The notes: generated from the letters alone by a model not told the origin. Counted from the stretch's first letter, positions 1 to 9,157 are shown. The stretch: DNA of 63,790 nucleotides from Bacteroidota bacterium (GCA_027484125.1 JAIXUI010000074.1:1-63790), one strand, 5' to 3'. Numbers and translations are program-made.

Positions 1-28
1 CCTGAGCCAGGATCAAACTCTCCATTGT
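1..28 (-). rRNA. rrs: 16S rRNA, 5' end only
   Basis: Read on the minus strand, the left edge gives the universal 16S 5' motif AGAGTTTGATCCTGGCTCAG, the site of the 27F primer. Only the first ~28 bases of the gene are in the window. The rest of the rRNA operon lies beyond the left edge. The exact mature 5' end is not visible and is placed by analogy with other 16S genes. Confidence 0.95.
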
Positions 29-173
29 AGTATTTTATCCTGTTATTTTTTCTTGCTTTCAACTTACCTTCTTCGACAGATATCACTATCCGCCGGTGCT
101 TGCATCATGTCAAGGAACTATAGCTTCTAGTTTTTGGCGCCTTTTGTTGGCGGCCTCATTCCCGAAGCGGCTG

Positions 174-204
174 CAAAGGTAGAAAGACTTTTTTCTGTTC
201 CAAA
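174..204 (-). promoter_or_regulatory. rRNA operon promoter, Bacteroidota type
   Basis: On the minus strand TTTG (204-201) is followed after 19 bases by TACCTTTG (181-174). This matches the primary-sigma consensus of Bacteroidota, TTTG-N19-TAnnTTTG. Transcription should start near position 167, giving a leader of roughly 140 bases before the 16S gene. A/T-rich sequence lies just upstream (209-230), as is common at strong rRNA promoters. A second perfect -7 box, TATGTTTG at 208-201, overlaps the -33 element but has no partner at the right distance. Confidence 0.85.
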
Positions 205-968
205 CATACTTCAAAAATAATTTTTAGCTACTTCCCCATATTTACCTAAACAGCCCTGTTTATCAAAGCTTTACGCATCATATAACTTTCAAATATTTTT
301 TTCTTCGTTGATAAACAGACTGCAAGAGTGATTAAATCTGTTTTGCCAAGTTGAATAAATGAGTTAGACTTTGAGCCTTGATAACCAAAATTCCTCTTCG
401 ATATAAATAACCACTTTAAGGGATGATAAAAAATTCCTAGTCAGAGAAAGACTTGCCTAATGCAAGAGAAAATAAGGGACGACTACCAACACCTTTCGTG
501 AAAAGAAACGGGTATGTATTGTTGATTATGTCAATTGAAAAGTGCTCTACTTACAATAGGTGGAACCTTCACTTGAAACATTAGACAAGCTTTACGAGTC
601 AAACAAATTGTCTTTTACATGTCCGTTAATCATTCTTAATCGAGAATGTAAACTTCAGGCTTGCAAGCCTAATCTTTTTCACAAAAAGAACCTCAAGCTA
701 TCCTATAAGATATTGCTGAAGGTTTTACGTGCTTCTGTGAGGCAGTAATCAGCATAGTTACTTTTCTGACTAACTATAAAGAAGCTGCTCAAAAGAAAAA
801 GGAAGTAGGTCAACACAATGCACAGCCTCAACGAAAAAACGAGCACTTGAAGATTAAAGCTGGATAGAAACAAAAAGTAAATGATGTTCACCTTTTAATA
901 AAACTTGCTAAACAGTAGTGAATAAGAAATACCTCTAAACCAAAGTTCAACGCTTGAAAAATAGCAGC
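205..968. other. Intergenic region without recognised feature
   Basis: About 760 bases lie between the rRNA promoter and the terminator of the OmpA-like gene. The sequence is A/T-rich. The only open frames are about 62 codons, overlap each other on opposite strands and resemble no protein I know. I see no tRNA, repeat or clear promoter pointing into a gene. It may simply be spacer upstream of the rRNA operon. Confidence 0.6.
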
Positions 969-996
969 AAAAAAAAAGGGCAGCTATAAGCTGCCC
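969..996 (-). terminator. Intrinsic terminator of the OmpA-like gene
   Basis: An 8-bp stem (GGGCAGCT/AGCTGCCC, 978-985 with 989-996) with a 3-base loop is followed on the minus strand by nine T (977-969). It lies about 22 bases past the stop codon of the OmpA-like gene. Confidence 0.85.
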
Positions 997-1018
997 TCTA
1001 AACTAATTTGAAATTAAA

Positions 1019-2590
1019 TTATTGAATCTTGAACTCAACACGACGATTAACTGCATTAACCTTTCTCTCAGGATGCTTGTTGTCATAACTCATGATGAGG
1101 TTTTTCTCACCTTCAAACTTGGTAGTAAGACGAGATTTATCAACTCCAAACTTCTCAGTAAGTGCTTTAACAACAGCCTCAGCTCTGTAGCGAGAAATTT
1201 CATTGTTTACATTTTCATTACCAACAGCATCTGCGTAACCAATTACATCAAGTTTAACACTTGGATTGTCTTTTAACAGACGGGCAATTTGATAGAGTTG
1301 TACGTAATTTTCTGTACGAATGAAATCAGAAGCGTTATCAAAAGTGATGTGTGGGAGAATCATGCTAGAAACACGTCCACCATTTCCACCGATTACACGA
1401 CCTCCTTTACCACCAGTACCACCGCCAGTGTTTCCACCAGTTCCACCACCAGTGTCACCGCCTTCATCAGAGCCACCACCAGTGTCATCACCACCGTTAT
1501 TGCTACGGTTAGCCCAAGGCTTCTTAGACTCGGTTGAAACACCTTTAGAATCTACCTTCACACCAGGCTCAGAAAATGGTTCAGCATCTAAATGATCAGC
1601 AATACCATCTTTGTCAGAGTCTAAGGTTTGTCCTTTAGAATTAACTAAAGCACCTGCAGGCGTATTATTTTCTTTATCGAAAGCATCAGCAACACCATCA
1701 CCATCAGAGTCTTTGGTGGCATCGTCAACCTTCTTCGTACTGTTGGCGATCATGTCATAAGTTTTCTCAACTGGGTTTGAATACCAGCGTGGTTTCTCTC
1801 TGTTTTTTCCCAAGAAATAACCTACAGAAACAGTTGTATAACTAATAACATCTCTTACCGAACCAGGAACAAGATAACCATCATAAGAGTCGTCACGTGA
1901 GAAGAGGAAACGTTGATTCAGACCGAGAGAGAAGTTTTTATTGAGCATATAATCAACGCCCATGCCACCTGTAAGATAAACATTGATTACTTCTCTTCCG
2001 CTAGTACCTTCAATGGTTTTCCATGTTTCATTGGTACCGTCCATTTGAGCTTCAAACTGGCTGATTACATCTGATCTGGATTTTTCGGTACCATCTGGGT
2101 TGTAATAGGAGATTTTGCTGTAATCGTATAGATTGCCATTAGCATCTCTTAAGTCAGCACGGTTGTTATATCCATTCAAGGATAGACCAAACTCCGCATA
2201 CACATTCCATCTAGATGCTTTTTTGATGAAGCTAAGATTATTAAGCGAAATAACACCTGTTAAGGTTGCTTCCCATAAACGAAGGTCAAAATTACGAGGA
2301 TTGTACTGACGCATGGGCGTTGTATTCCACCCAGACATTCTTGAGTACCACAATCCACCTCTGACAGACACGACATAACCTAATGACTTACGAACAGATA
2401 GTCCATAGCCAAGGTTGTAGTTCATATCCATCTCTCCTGGGATCAAGGAAGCGTTCCCGATGTGGGCGCTAATTTGCCATTGATCCTTCGACACGGGAGG
2501 CATGCCCCCCGATTGGGCGAAAGTGCTTCCAGCGCCAACAAGCAGCGCGAAGCATCCCATCAACGCTTTTTTGAAAGTAAGATTTTTCAT
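1019..2590 (-). CDS. OmpA-family outer-membrane protein with thrombospondin type 3 repeats
   Basis: A 523-residue exported protein. It begins MKNLTFKKALMGCFALLVGA and has a signal peptide ending near AQ. The first ~270 residues look like an outer-membrane beta-barrel. Next come calcium-type thrombospondin 3 repeats (DSDGDGVADAFD and DSDKDGIADHLD), then a roughly 40-residue linker made almost only of Gly, Asp and Thr. The last ~110 residues are an OmpA peptidoglycan-binding domain (IGYADAVGNENVNNEISRYR). The likely role is to tie the outer membrane to the cell wall. I chose the ATG at 2590; an in-frame GTG two codons upstream is possible but less likely. A -7 box lies 20 bases upstream and a strong terminator follows, so it is probably its own transcription unit. 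Confidence 0.9.
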   Translation of the reverse strand: MKNLTFKKALMGCFALLVGAGSTFAQSGGMPPVSKDQWQISAHIGNASLIPGEMDMNYNLGYGLSVRKSLGYVVSVRGGLWYSRMSGWNTTPMRQYNPRNFDLRLWEATLTGVISLNNLSFIKKASRWNVYAEFGLSLNGYNNRADLRDANGNLYDYSKISYYNPDGTEKSRSDVISQFEAQMDGTNETWKTIEGTSGREVINVYLTGGMGVDYMLNKNFSLGLNQRFLFSRDDSYDGYLVPGSVRDVISYTTVSVGYFLGKNREKPRWYSNPVEKTYDMIANSTKKVDDATKDSDGDGVADAFDKENNTPAGALVNSKGQTLDSDKDGIADHLDAEPFSEPGVKVDSKGVSTESKKPWANRSNNGGDDTGGGSDEGGDTGGGTGGNTGGGTGGKGGRVIGGNGGRVSSMILPHITFDNASDFIRTENYVQLYQIARLLKDNPSVKLDVIGYADAVGNENVNNEISRYRAEAVVKALTEKFGVDKSRLTTKFEGEKNLIMSYDNKHPERKVNAVNRRVEFKIQ

Positions 2591-2609
2591 TTGCACGATT
2601 TCAATTTCA

Positions 2610-2617
2610 CAAATATA
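2610..2617 (-). promoter_or_regulatory. Putative -7 box of the OmpA-like gene
   Basis: TATATTTG matches TAnnTTTG exactly on the minus strand and lies 19 bases upstream of the ATG at 2590. A TTTG further upstream (2637-2634) is spaced by only 16 bases, so the -33 element is uncertain. Confidence 0.5.
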
Positions 2618-2642
2618 GGCGGGTTACACATTACAAAAAAAA

Positions 2643-3530
2643 CTACAGTTTAAATTTCGATGAAACCTCCAACTGCTTACTTCCCGAAATAAGTATATAA
2701 AAGCCCATTCCTGACTTATTTCCAAGCTGCCCTGCTTCTACCATATTGACCAACAAGGGGCAAGGTGCATACTTTGGATTTCCGAATCCATCGTGCAAAA
2801 CTTTCAAGATTGCTAAACAAACGTCCAGTCCTATAAAGTCAGCAAGCTGAAGTGGTCCCATTGGATGAGCCATACCTAGTTTCATTACGGTATCGATTTC
2901 CTCAACTCCTGCAACTCCTTCATAGAGGGTGTAGATGGCTTCGTTAATCATCGGCATCAAAATGCGATTCGCCACAAAACCAGGGTAATCGTTTACTTCA
3001 ACGGGAACTTTACCCAACTGCCTTGATAGAGACATAATAGTTTCTGTCACTTCATCAGAAGTAGAATAACCTCGGATGACTTCAACCAGCTTCATAACAG
3101 GAACTGGATTCATGAAGTGCATTCCGATAACTTGTGTGGGGCGCTTGGTTGCTGCTCCTATTTTCGTAAGAGAAATTGATGAGGTATTAGAGGCCAAAAT
3201 ACAATCAGAGGCACATCTTTCATCAAGTTCTTTGAAGATAGCAAGTTTTAAAGCAACGTTTTCCGTTGCTGCTTCTACAACTAGTTCCCGATCCTCGACC
3301 GCTCCTTGAATCGAAGTTGCTGGTTTAAGTCTTGACAAAGTGGCTTGTTTGTCCTCTTCTGAAACAGCCCCTTTGCTCACCATCCTATCTAAATTCTTGA
3401 CGATGGTTTCTATGCCTTTGTTTAAGGCTTTTTCATTGACATCGATGAGATTGACCTCATGCCCATACATGGCAAAAACATGAGCAATGCCATTGCCCAT
3501 GGTGCCAGATCCAATTACTGCTACTTTCAT
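2643..3530 (-). CDS. 3-hydroxybutyryl-CoA dehydrogenase
   Basis: A 295-residue cytoplasmic enzyme that oxidises or reduces 3-hydroxyacyl-CoA with NAD(P), in butyrate/fatty-acid metabolism. The N-terminus MKVAVIGSGTMGNGIAHVFA is the Rossmann GxGxxG site. The catalytic His lies in GMHFMNPVPVMKLVEVI (~residue 138), and the C-terminal dimerisation domain starts at NDYPGFVANRILMPMINEA. The length is normal for the family (~280-295). The start at 3530 overlaps the stop of the upstream peptidase gene as ATGA. A longer in-frame extension to 3593 would cut into that gene and carries no conserved sequence. It is the last gene of the five-gene coupled run that starts at 9111. Confidence 0.92.
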   Translation of the reverse strand: MKVAVIGSGTMGNGIAHVFAMYGHEVNLIDVNEKALNKGIETIVKNLDRMVSKGAVSEEDKQATLSRLKPATSIQGAVEDRELVVEAATENVALKLAIFKELDERCASDCILASNTSSISLTKIGAATKRPTQVIGMHFMNPVPVMKLVEVIRGYSTSDEVTETIMSLSRQLGKVPVEVNDYPGFVANRILMPMINEAIYTLYEGVAGVEEIDTVMKLGMAHPMGPLQLADFIGLDVCLAILKVLHDGFGNPKYAPCPLLVNMVEAGQLGNKSGMGFYILISGSKQLEVSSKFKL

Positions 3531-5920
3531 GGTATTAAAACTATTTTTCTTTGACTTATTAGCCCATTTTTCCAGCGAAGTACCAAAACACATGCTGTTT
3601 GTCCAGGCTGATTGATGGTGTATTTCTTTCCGTTTTTAGTAAATCTGAGCGTTTGCCCATTTAGAGCAAAAAGCTTTACTTCTACTGGTTCTTCATCCGT
3701 CTCGAGGCTGAATGTGCCGTTGTTGGGATTGGGATAAATGTTAAATAGAGGCTCTATTTCTTGAATTTGTGTGATTGTTGGCGAAGCCATTGCAGGCGCT
3801 AAAAAAAACTCGCCTGCTTGTAAAGGCGTATAAATCCACTGGCCTCTTTTATCAAATCTTCCTCCCATGTTTTTGATTAAAACAGGAGATCCAGCCGGGT
3901 TCAGGCCTGATATTGGACTCCAGAAGGGATTATTTGCCGAGCGAAACAATAAAGTAATAGAGTCTTCGGATGCTGTAATCAAATCTTGATCTAAGGCTCC
4001 ACCAAGTGCAACTGAACCGTCATACGACATAAGCAGCCTTATTTTTCCGGCCGCCAATTGCAACCCAGGATCAAGGGCTTGAATTTGCCAATAGCGCTGG
4101 CTTGACATTCTAGCCTGAACCGCAGGCGTTCCAAAAGGCGCCACCCAATGGTGAGTAACTCTCAGCCAAACTGAGTCAGACAATGTTGCCGTTACTTGAA
4201 CACTCAGGTTTGAGCCTGGGAGGGTAAATGTTCCCGGATTTTTGAGCCAAACGGTTGCGGATGAGGTTGCATCGCAATATTCTGTGTTGGCATTGCTTGC
4301 GTAAAATATAGGTTGCCCCCAGTTTGAAGGTGCCGTAACCGTAGTATTAACACTAGTTGAAGCCCCCGCAGCCACTAGCTTAATGGTAAGTGGATTTAGG
4401 TTAGCATCCCAAAAAGTAATGCTTGCAGGCAAACTATCGGAAAGTGCTCCCGGTACACGGTTTTTTTGTTCGAGTGTTCCTGTCAATGTTCTGTTGACCC
4501 CTGATCCACTCAATTGCAAGTCGGGTCTTAGGTGAGGAAAACCAGGGCGAAAAACCCAATCTCTAAAAAAGCGAGTGCCTATTTGTGAGCTGGTCATGCT
4601 ATCAATGAAAGCAGCCATTTGGGTAGAACGAACTCCTTGTTGGGCATAACGCTGCAAAAAAGCTCTGCAAAAAGTAAAAAACAAACTATCTCCCAAGGTT
4701 GAGCGAAGAGTATGAGCAATGCCTGCTCCTTTCTTATAAACATGACTTCCGTAAACTTGAAAATGACCCACTCCGGAAACTGGCAGAAAACTTCCGTCTC
4801 TGATGTGAGCATTAGCAAGTACATCGTGATGTTTTTCTTTCACTTCTGCGAGATAGGCTTGTTCACCATAAACGCCTTCCAAAAAGACTGCTTCTGAAAA
4901 ACTGGCCCAACCTTCGTTAATCCACATATCAGAATCAGTGGCACAGGTAACCCAATTGCCCCACCAATGGTGAGAGAGTTCATGAGCCATCAGAGTTTCT
5001 TCGGAAGTTGTACCATTAATGGCAAAATCCGGATAGGCAATGTTGGCAGCATGTTCCATAGCGCCACCATTGAACGGCACCATATAATAACCTACCCGAT
5101 CGAAGCCATAGGGGCCAAATCGTTGAACGTAGGTTCTCACCGCAGGCTTCAAATTCTGGAAAGAAGCTTGTAAAGCGGCAAAACGGGAAGGTAAAACCGC
5201 TATTTCAATAGGAATTACTCGATTTCCAGATTGAATGGTGTCTTTAAAACTGATATAAGGGCCAATTCCCATACCCACTAAATAAGCAGGTATTGGCTGA
5301 GCGATTTTCCAATTCCAAACTCTGTTTTGGTTTGGAAGCTGAAGGCTGTCGGTCAGAAGACCATTGCAGTAGGCTTTGTGGTTAGGCTGAGTTTCGATGC
5401 TAAAGCTGAAGGTTTGCCTTTCAACAAAATTATCTAGGCATGGAAACCAGTAGCGTCCTAAACTATGAGGGTCTGCACCGAAGCCAACTCCTAGGGTGTA
5501 GGCGATATCGGTAGTAAAATAAAAGCCTCCCCAGCCGGTAGGATCTATGCTAGGTTGGCCTTGATAATAGATTCTAAAAGTAAGGCTGTCGCCTGGTTGA
5601 AGTGGATTGGTTAAGGGTATGCGAAGTAGACTGTCGTTGTAGGAAAACGCAACTTGCTGAGCACCCAATTGTAGCACTGAGTCCACTTGAAGCCGGTACA
5701 AGTCTAACTTGAAGTGATTGAGCCCTGCGACCTTGCTTTTAAACTTTACGTCTGCAAATCCGCCTATTTGCTTATTCTGAAAGTCAGTGACCTTTAAGCG
5801 AATGTGGGTATGAAGAATATCTACTGAGTCAGACCATGAAGCATTGCTGGCAAGTGCGTAATTCTGTGCTTTTGACTCGAACGCGGTTAAAAGCAACAGG
5901 ATACTAATCAGCAACCTCAT
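3527..5920 (-). CDS. Secreted M1-family metallo-aminopeptidase with T9SS C-terminal domain
   Basis: A 797-residue exported zinc peptidase that should remove N-terminal residues from peptides outside the cell. The signal peptide is MRLLISILLLLTAFESKAQ. The substrate-binding loop reads GGAMEHAANIAYPD. The zinc site is HELSHHWWGNW (~residue 315) plus NEGWASF (~335), the HExxH-18-E pattern of M1 enzymes. The last ~75 residues (from IYPNPNNGTFSLE, ending QRKIVLIP) form a type A T9SS sorting domain, so the protein is probably exported by T9SS. The start at 5920 overlaps the upstream ATP-grasp gene by ATGA; the 44 codons upstream in frame lie inside that gene and are rejected. A secreted digestive enzyme inside a run of biosynthetic genes is unexpected. 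Confidence 0.92.
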   Translation of the reverse strand: MRLLISILLLLTAFESKAQNYALASNASWSDSVDILHTHIRLKVTDFQNKQIGGFADVKFKSKVAGLNHFKLDLYRLQVDSVLQLGAQQVAFSYNDSLLRIPLTNPLQPGDSLTFRIYYQGQPSIDPTGWGGFYFTTDIAYTLGVGFGADPHSLGRYWFPCLDNFVERQTFSFSIETQPNHKAYCNGLLTDSLQLPNQNRVWNWKIAQPIPAYLVGMGIGPYISFKDTIQSGNRVIPIEIAVLPSRFAALQASFQNLKPAVRTYVQRFGPYGFDRVGYYMVPFNGGAMEHAANIAYPDFAINGTTSEETLMAHELSHHWWGNWVTCATDSDMWINEGWASFSEAVFLEGVYGEQAYLAEVKEKHHDVLANAHIRDGSFLPVSGVGHFQVYGSHVYKKGAGIAHTLRSTLGDSLFFTFCRAFLQRYAQQGVRSTQMAAFIDSMTSSQIGTRFFRDWVFRPGFPHLRPDLQLSGSGVNRTLTGTLEQKNRVPGALSDSLPASITFWDANLNPLTIKLVAAGASTSVNTTVTAPSNWGQPIFYASNANTEYCDATSSATVWLKNPGTFTLPGSNLSVQVTATLSDSVWLRVTHHWVAPFGTPAVQARMSSQRYWQIQALDPGLQLAAGKIRLLMSYDGSVALGGALDQDLITASEDSITLLFRSANNPFWSPISGLNPAGSPVLIKNMGGRFDKRGQWIYTPLQAGEFFLAPAMASPTITQIQEIEPLFNIYPNPNNGTFSLETDEEPVEVKLFALNGQTLRFTKNGKKYTINQPGQTACVLVLRWKNGLISQRKIVLIP

Positions 5921-7110
5921 TGAGCGGGAAAGAAGGCGATATTTCCTCCTACCCAGTCTTGTTCCGCATTGTAGCGAACACCAATCATAACCCCTTTGCT
6001 CATTCGGCCAAGGTTGATGCAGAGTTTTGGTTTTTCCCATTCTGGCTTCCAAAGGTACAGTAAACGAATTTCACATTTTACTAGTCCATTGGGAGCTTGA
6101 ATAACTGGTTCATACTGAACTTTTCTTTGCAAAATCCATCCTTTTCTTTCTGGAAGTGCTTCAATGTCAGCTTTTGTGACATTAAACTTCACTCCCATTC
6201 CGGAAAAAGAGAATAGCGGCTTGAGCACCCAGTTTTCCAAGTCTTCAGGGATTTCAGGAAGTTCTTCAAGAAACCAAGTTTTTGGCACAAACCGATGGTT
6301 CAGGAAAGGCATGGTAAACTTGCTGATTCTGAAGAACCAGTTTGGGTGTGTAACCCATTCTACATCGATTGGCTCTTGCAGAGAAAAAGGCAGTTTGATA
6401 TCCGGATTTGCTTGTAACTCATCGAATATCAGACGGTTGTAAATTCTTTTTATTTCTACTTCTTCCCCATTCAACTGATAGAATAACTTATTGGCTCGCA
6501 AGGTCATTTTAGTTGGACACACTGCCTTTATTCCGAACTGTTTCTCGGTTACAGCAAAGTCAACCCTGGTTTTTTGCTTTTCGGGGTGAAGGTCCATGAG
6601 CACCACCTGCTTAGGATCATGGCCATTGAGCAGACATTCGCCCAATAACTGAAGGTAAGTTTCGGAGGTTAACCCGTTGAAGTAGGGAGTAAAATCGTGA
6701 GGGACAGGAAAATGCTTTTTATACACTTTAGACGTGTAGTCCTGATAAGCCATCAACGAAGGGAAGCCCTGCATTTCTATGAGCTGGGGCTCCAGCATTC
6801 CATTTTCGTCTTTGCAAATGGCAAAGTCTATGGCCAACATACCAGTATGCTCGTCTTCGTTTGGGACTTCCAAACCGGCAGGAATGGCGTTTTTAGATAT
6901 TTCTTTAAAGTCGGGTCTGGTTATTACTTCAATGATAGACTCACCAGCTTCTACGAGACGATCTCTGAGGTAAGCTGGCACAAAAAGTGGGGTTTCAGCA
7001 ACTCTGAACACCCTTTCTTCCCCTAAAACATCGAAAGAGTCCTTTAGTAAAGCTTCATACTTTTCAAGAGTAAAAGCCTTGTTATAAACTTGTTGAATCT
7101 CCGGAATCAT
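5917..7110 (-). CDS. ATP-grasp-type ligase (glutathionylspermidine-synthase-like fold)
   Basis: A 397-residue protein without signal peptide. The pattern of motifs resembles large ATP-grasp carboxylate-amine ligases. These are DFAICKDENGMLEPQLIEMQ followed by GFPSL (~residues 95-120), WVLKPLFSFSGMGVKF (the glycine-rich nucleotide loop, ~295-310) and EIRLLYLW with LGRMSKGVMIGVRYN near the end. The closest recognisable relatives are glutathionylspermidine synthase-type folds, but the substrate cannot be read from sequence. The gene is coupled by ATGA overlaps to the amidotransferase upstream (7107-7110) and to the M1 peptidase downstream (5917-5920). With the GCS2 enzyme at 7978-9111 it forms a likely pathway that joins an amine or amino acid to a carboxylate. 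The family assignment is inference. Confidence 0.7.
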   Translation of the reverse strand: MIPEIQQVYNKAFTLEKYEALLKDSFDVLGEERVFRVAETPLFVPAYLRDRLVEAGESIIEVITRPDFKEISKNAIPAGLEVPNEDEHTGMLAIDFAICKDENGMLEPQLIEMQGFPSLMAYQDYTSKVYKKHFPVPHDFTPYFNGLTSETYLQLLGECLLNGHDPKQVVLMDLHPEKQKTRVDFAVTEKQFGIKAVCPTKMTLRANKLFYQLNGEEVEIKRIYNRLIFDELQANPDIKLPFSLQEPIDVEWVTHPNWFFRISKFTMPFLNHRFVPKTWFLEELPEIPEDLENWVLKPLFSFSGMGVKFNVTKADIEALPERKGWILQRKVQYEPVIQAPNGLVKCEIRLLYLWKPEWEKPKLCINLGRMSKGVMIGVRYNAEQDWVGGNIAFFPAQ

Positions 7111-7931
7111 GACAAAGAGTGTATCAATTGATTTTGGCTTATCGCCCGATGGAGGAATAAAGGGATAATAGTTTGCTGGGTGAGTTGAATCTTATCGGGG
7201 TCGTTTAAGTGAAACAACATATCGTTGTACTTGGCTTCGCCGTGTTCTTCAACTACCGCTTTTCGTTTTTCTTCCTGCTGGAAATAGACCATCATACCCT
7301 GAGGGTCAGCTTCTGGATGGAATTGAGTCATAAAAATTTCATCGGTGAGTCGAATGGCCATCATGGCTCTTTCAAGCGGGATATGAGGTCTATTTTTCTC
7401 GATAGCGAGTAGCCTTGCTCCTATTTGGTTGAACGCTTGTTCATTAGGCTCGATGACTTGCCAGGAGCGAGAATCTACGATATAGAAAATCTCTTCTAGG
7501 CCAGAAAAGAACGGTTCATCAACGCCTAACTCCGTTTTATGAGTGGGTAAAACGCCGAAGGAGGCGCTTTTTCTCATACAAACTTTGCCCAAATTGAAAT
7601 GCCTACAAAGCATTTGGAAGGAGTGGCAGATAGCGAACAAGTATTTCTTGTTGGGGGTATTTCCGGCATTGTGGTGGACTATTTTATCAATGAGTTGAAA
7701 ATAGTCCTTCTCCCAGGATTCATCTTGGCCGTCGAAAGGGCTACCGGGGCCGCCCGTGGAGATGTAAATATCGAAGGCGCTGGGATGAGGAAGTTCGCCT
7801 TTCAGCCGAACATCGAAAATGGTGTAGGGCAGATGAAACTGCTCAACCAGTTGACGGATATTTCTCATGCCCTGATTAGGAGCACCTTTGTACATATCCA
7901 AGATTGCGACTGCAGGTTTTCTCGACTCCAT
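7107..7931 (-). CDS. Class I glutamine amidotransferase domain protein (GMP-synthase-like)
   Basis: A 274-residue protein made of a single class I glutaminase domain. The oxyanion strand is ISTGGPGSPFDG (~57-68). The nucleophile lies in AICHSFQML (Cys102), and the catalytic His-Glu pair is in QFHPEAD (~residue 205). Such domains release ammonia from glutamine and pass it to a partner synthetase. No synthetase domain is fused here, but an ATP-grasp ligase overlaps it by ATGA and a GCS2 ligase is 46 bases upstream; either could use the ammonia. The C-terminal ~65 residues after the glutaminase core are extra and of unknown role. The catalytic triad appears complete. The substrate of the system is unknown. 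Confidence 0.85.
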   Translation of the reverse strand: MESRKPAVAILDMYKGAPNQGMRNIRQLVEQFHLPYTIFDVRLKGELPHPSAFDIYISTGGPGSPFDGQDESWEKDYFQLIDKIVHHNAGNTPNKKYLFAICHSFQMLCRHFNLGKVCMRKSASFGVLPTHKTELGVDEPFFSGLEEIFYIVDSRSWQVIEPNEQAFNQIGARLLAIEKNRPHIPLERAMMAIRLTDEIFMTQFHPEADPQGMMVYFQQEEKRKAVVEEHGEAKYNDMLFHLNDPDKIQLTQQTIIPLFLHRAISQNQLIHSLS

Positions 7932-7977
7932 ATTATAAGGGGTGCGAAGTTATTTGATTTGTTTAAAATGGATGGCT

Positions 7978-9111
7978 TTAATCCTGCAAGCCCGTATTGG
8001 TTTCGAGGATAATTTGATCCACAACGGCTTTCAAATCACCGGTTGCTGCAAAGCAAGCCAGCTGCCTGTCTGCTCCTGTTCCATACTTCAGAATGTCAAG
8101 AACTCGGTTTATTTCGTGTCTGGACCCGAGCTCATCGACCACATCATCTACAAAGTCAAGGAGTTCCATAATCAGCATTTTGGTATCAACTTCTTGTTGT
8201 TTACCAAAGTCAATCATCTTACCATCAATGCCATAACGTGCAGCACGCCACTTATTTTCGCTGATGAGCGCCCGGCTGTAAATCCGGAATGTGAGGTTAG
8301 AATTCATCAGCTTGTACAGTTTGGCTACCAAGGCTTGCATTAGAGCAGCAAGCGCAATGGTTTCATCTACTTTACTTGGAATATCGCAGATTCTAAATTC
8401 AATAGTATCAAAGAATGGGTGCAAGCGAATGTCCCACCAGATTTTCTTTCCGTTGTCGATACAGTTAGTTTTAACCAACAAATCGATGTATTCGTCATAC
8501 TCTGCGGCACTACTGAAGTAGTCTGGGATGCCGGTACGAGGAAATTTGTCGAATACTTTAGTTCTAAACGAGCGGAATCCGGTGTTTCTACCTTCCCAAA
8601 AAGGGGAGTTGGCACTTAACGCAAAAATGTGAGGAAGGAAATAACGTACGACGTTCATGATGTGAATTCCTACCTGACGGCTTGGGATTCCTACGTGAAC
8701 GTGAAGTCCGAAAATGAGATTTGAGCGAGCAGTGTCCTGCATTTCGTTGATGATCTCCTCATAACGGGGATGGTCGGTGATGAGTTGGTCTTGCCAACGT
8801 GAGAACGGGTGGGTGCCCGCAGCTGCAATGGTAAGTCCTTCTTTTCCTGCCAAGTCAGAGATCATTCGACGGAGGTATTTCACCTCTCTACGAGCCTCGT
8901 CTATATTCTGGCAGATGTTGGTGCCTACTTCCACCACACTTTGGTGCATTTCGGCTTTTACTTGTTCTCTTAAAATAATTTTTCCCCCTTCCACAATTTG
9001 AGACATGTGGGAGCGCAGTTCGCGGGTTTTGGGGTCGATGATCTGAAATTCTTCCTCTATACCAAGGGTAAAAACGGGAATAGATTGAGCCATACGAAGG
9101 GTGTTTTGCAT
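7978..9111 (-). CDS. GCS2-family carboxylate-amine ligase (YbdK-like)
   Basis: A 377-residue enzyme of the plant-type glutamate-cysteine ligase family. The diagnostic N-terminal motif is FTLGIEEEFQIIDPKTREL. HVHVGIP (~residue 147) and FRICDIPSKVDE supply further active-site positions. Members bind glutamate or a similar acid and form an amide bond using ATP, but many, like E. coli YbdK, have weak or unknown natural activity. The ATG at 9111 gives six extra residues over the ATG at 9093; both are possible. It is the first gene of the coupled run with the amidotransferase and ATP-grasp ligase, separated from them by 46 bases. The product is not glutathione by any evidence here, since no GshB is recognisable. 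Confidence 0.88.
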   Translation of the reverse strand: MQNTLRMAQSIPVFTLGIEEEFQIIDPKTRELRSHMSQIVEGGKIILREQVKAEMHQSVVEVGTNICQNIDEARREVKYLRRMISDLAGKEGLTIAAAGTHPFSRWQDQLITDHPRYEEIINEMQDTARSNLIFGLHVHVGIPSRQVGIHIMNVVRYFLPHIFALSANSPFWEGRNTGFRSFRTKVFDKFPRTGIPDYFSSAAEYDEYIDLLVKTNCIDNGKKIWWDIRLHPFFDTIEFRICDIPSKVDETIALAALMQALVAKLYKLMNSNLTFRIYSRALISENKWRAARYGIDGKMIDFGKQQEVDTKMLIMELLDFVDDVVDELGSRHEINRVLDILKYGTGADRQLACFAATGDLKAVVDQIILETNTGLQD

Positions 9112-9157
9112 AAATATAGGTAGATAGTTAACACCCTTCGCTCGGCGATTTAAGAAA

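Noticed and set aside
201-208. Second TATGTTTG box upstream of the rRNA promoter
   Set aside because: No -33 element at the right spacing, and it overlaps the -33 of the better promoter.
560-891. Two open frames of about 62 codons on opposite strands in the left intergenic region
   Set aside because: They overlap each other, have biased A/T-rich composition, no recognisable product and no promoter; likely chance.
1289-1595. Plus-strand frames rich in Pro and Thr
   Set aside because: They are antisense shadows of the Gly-rich linker of the OmpA-like gene.
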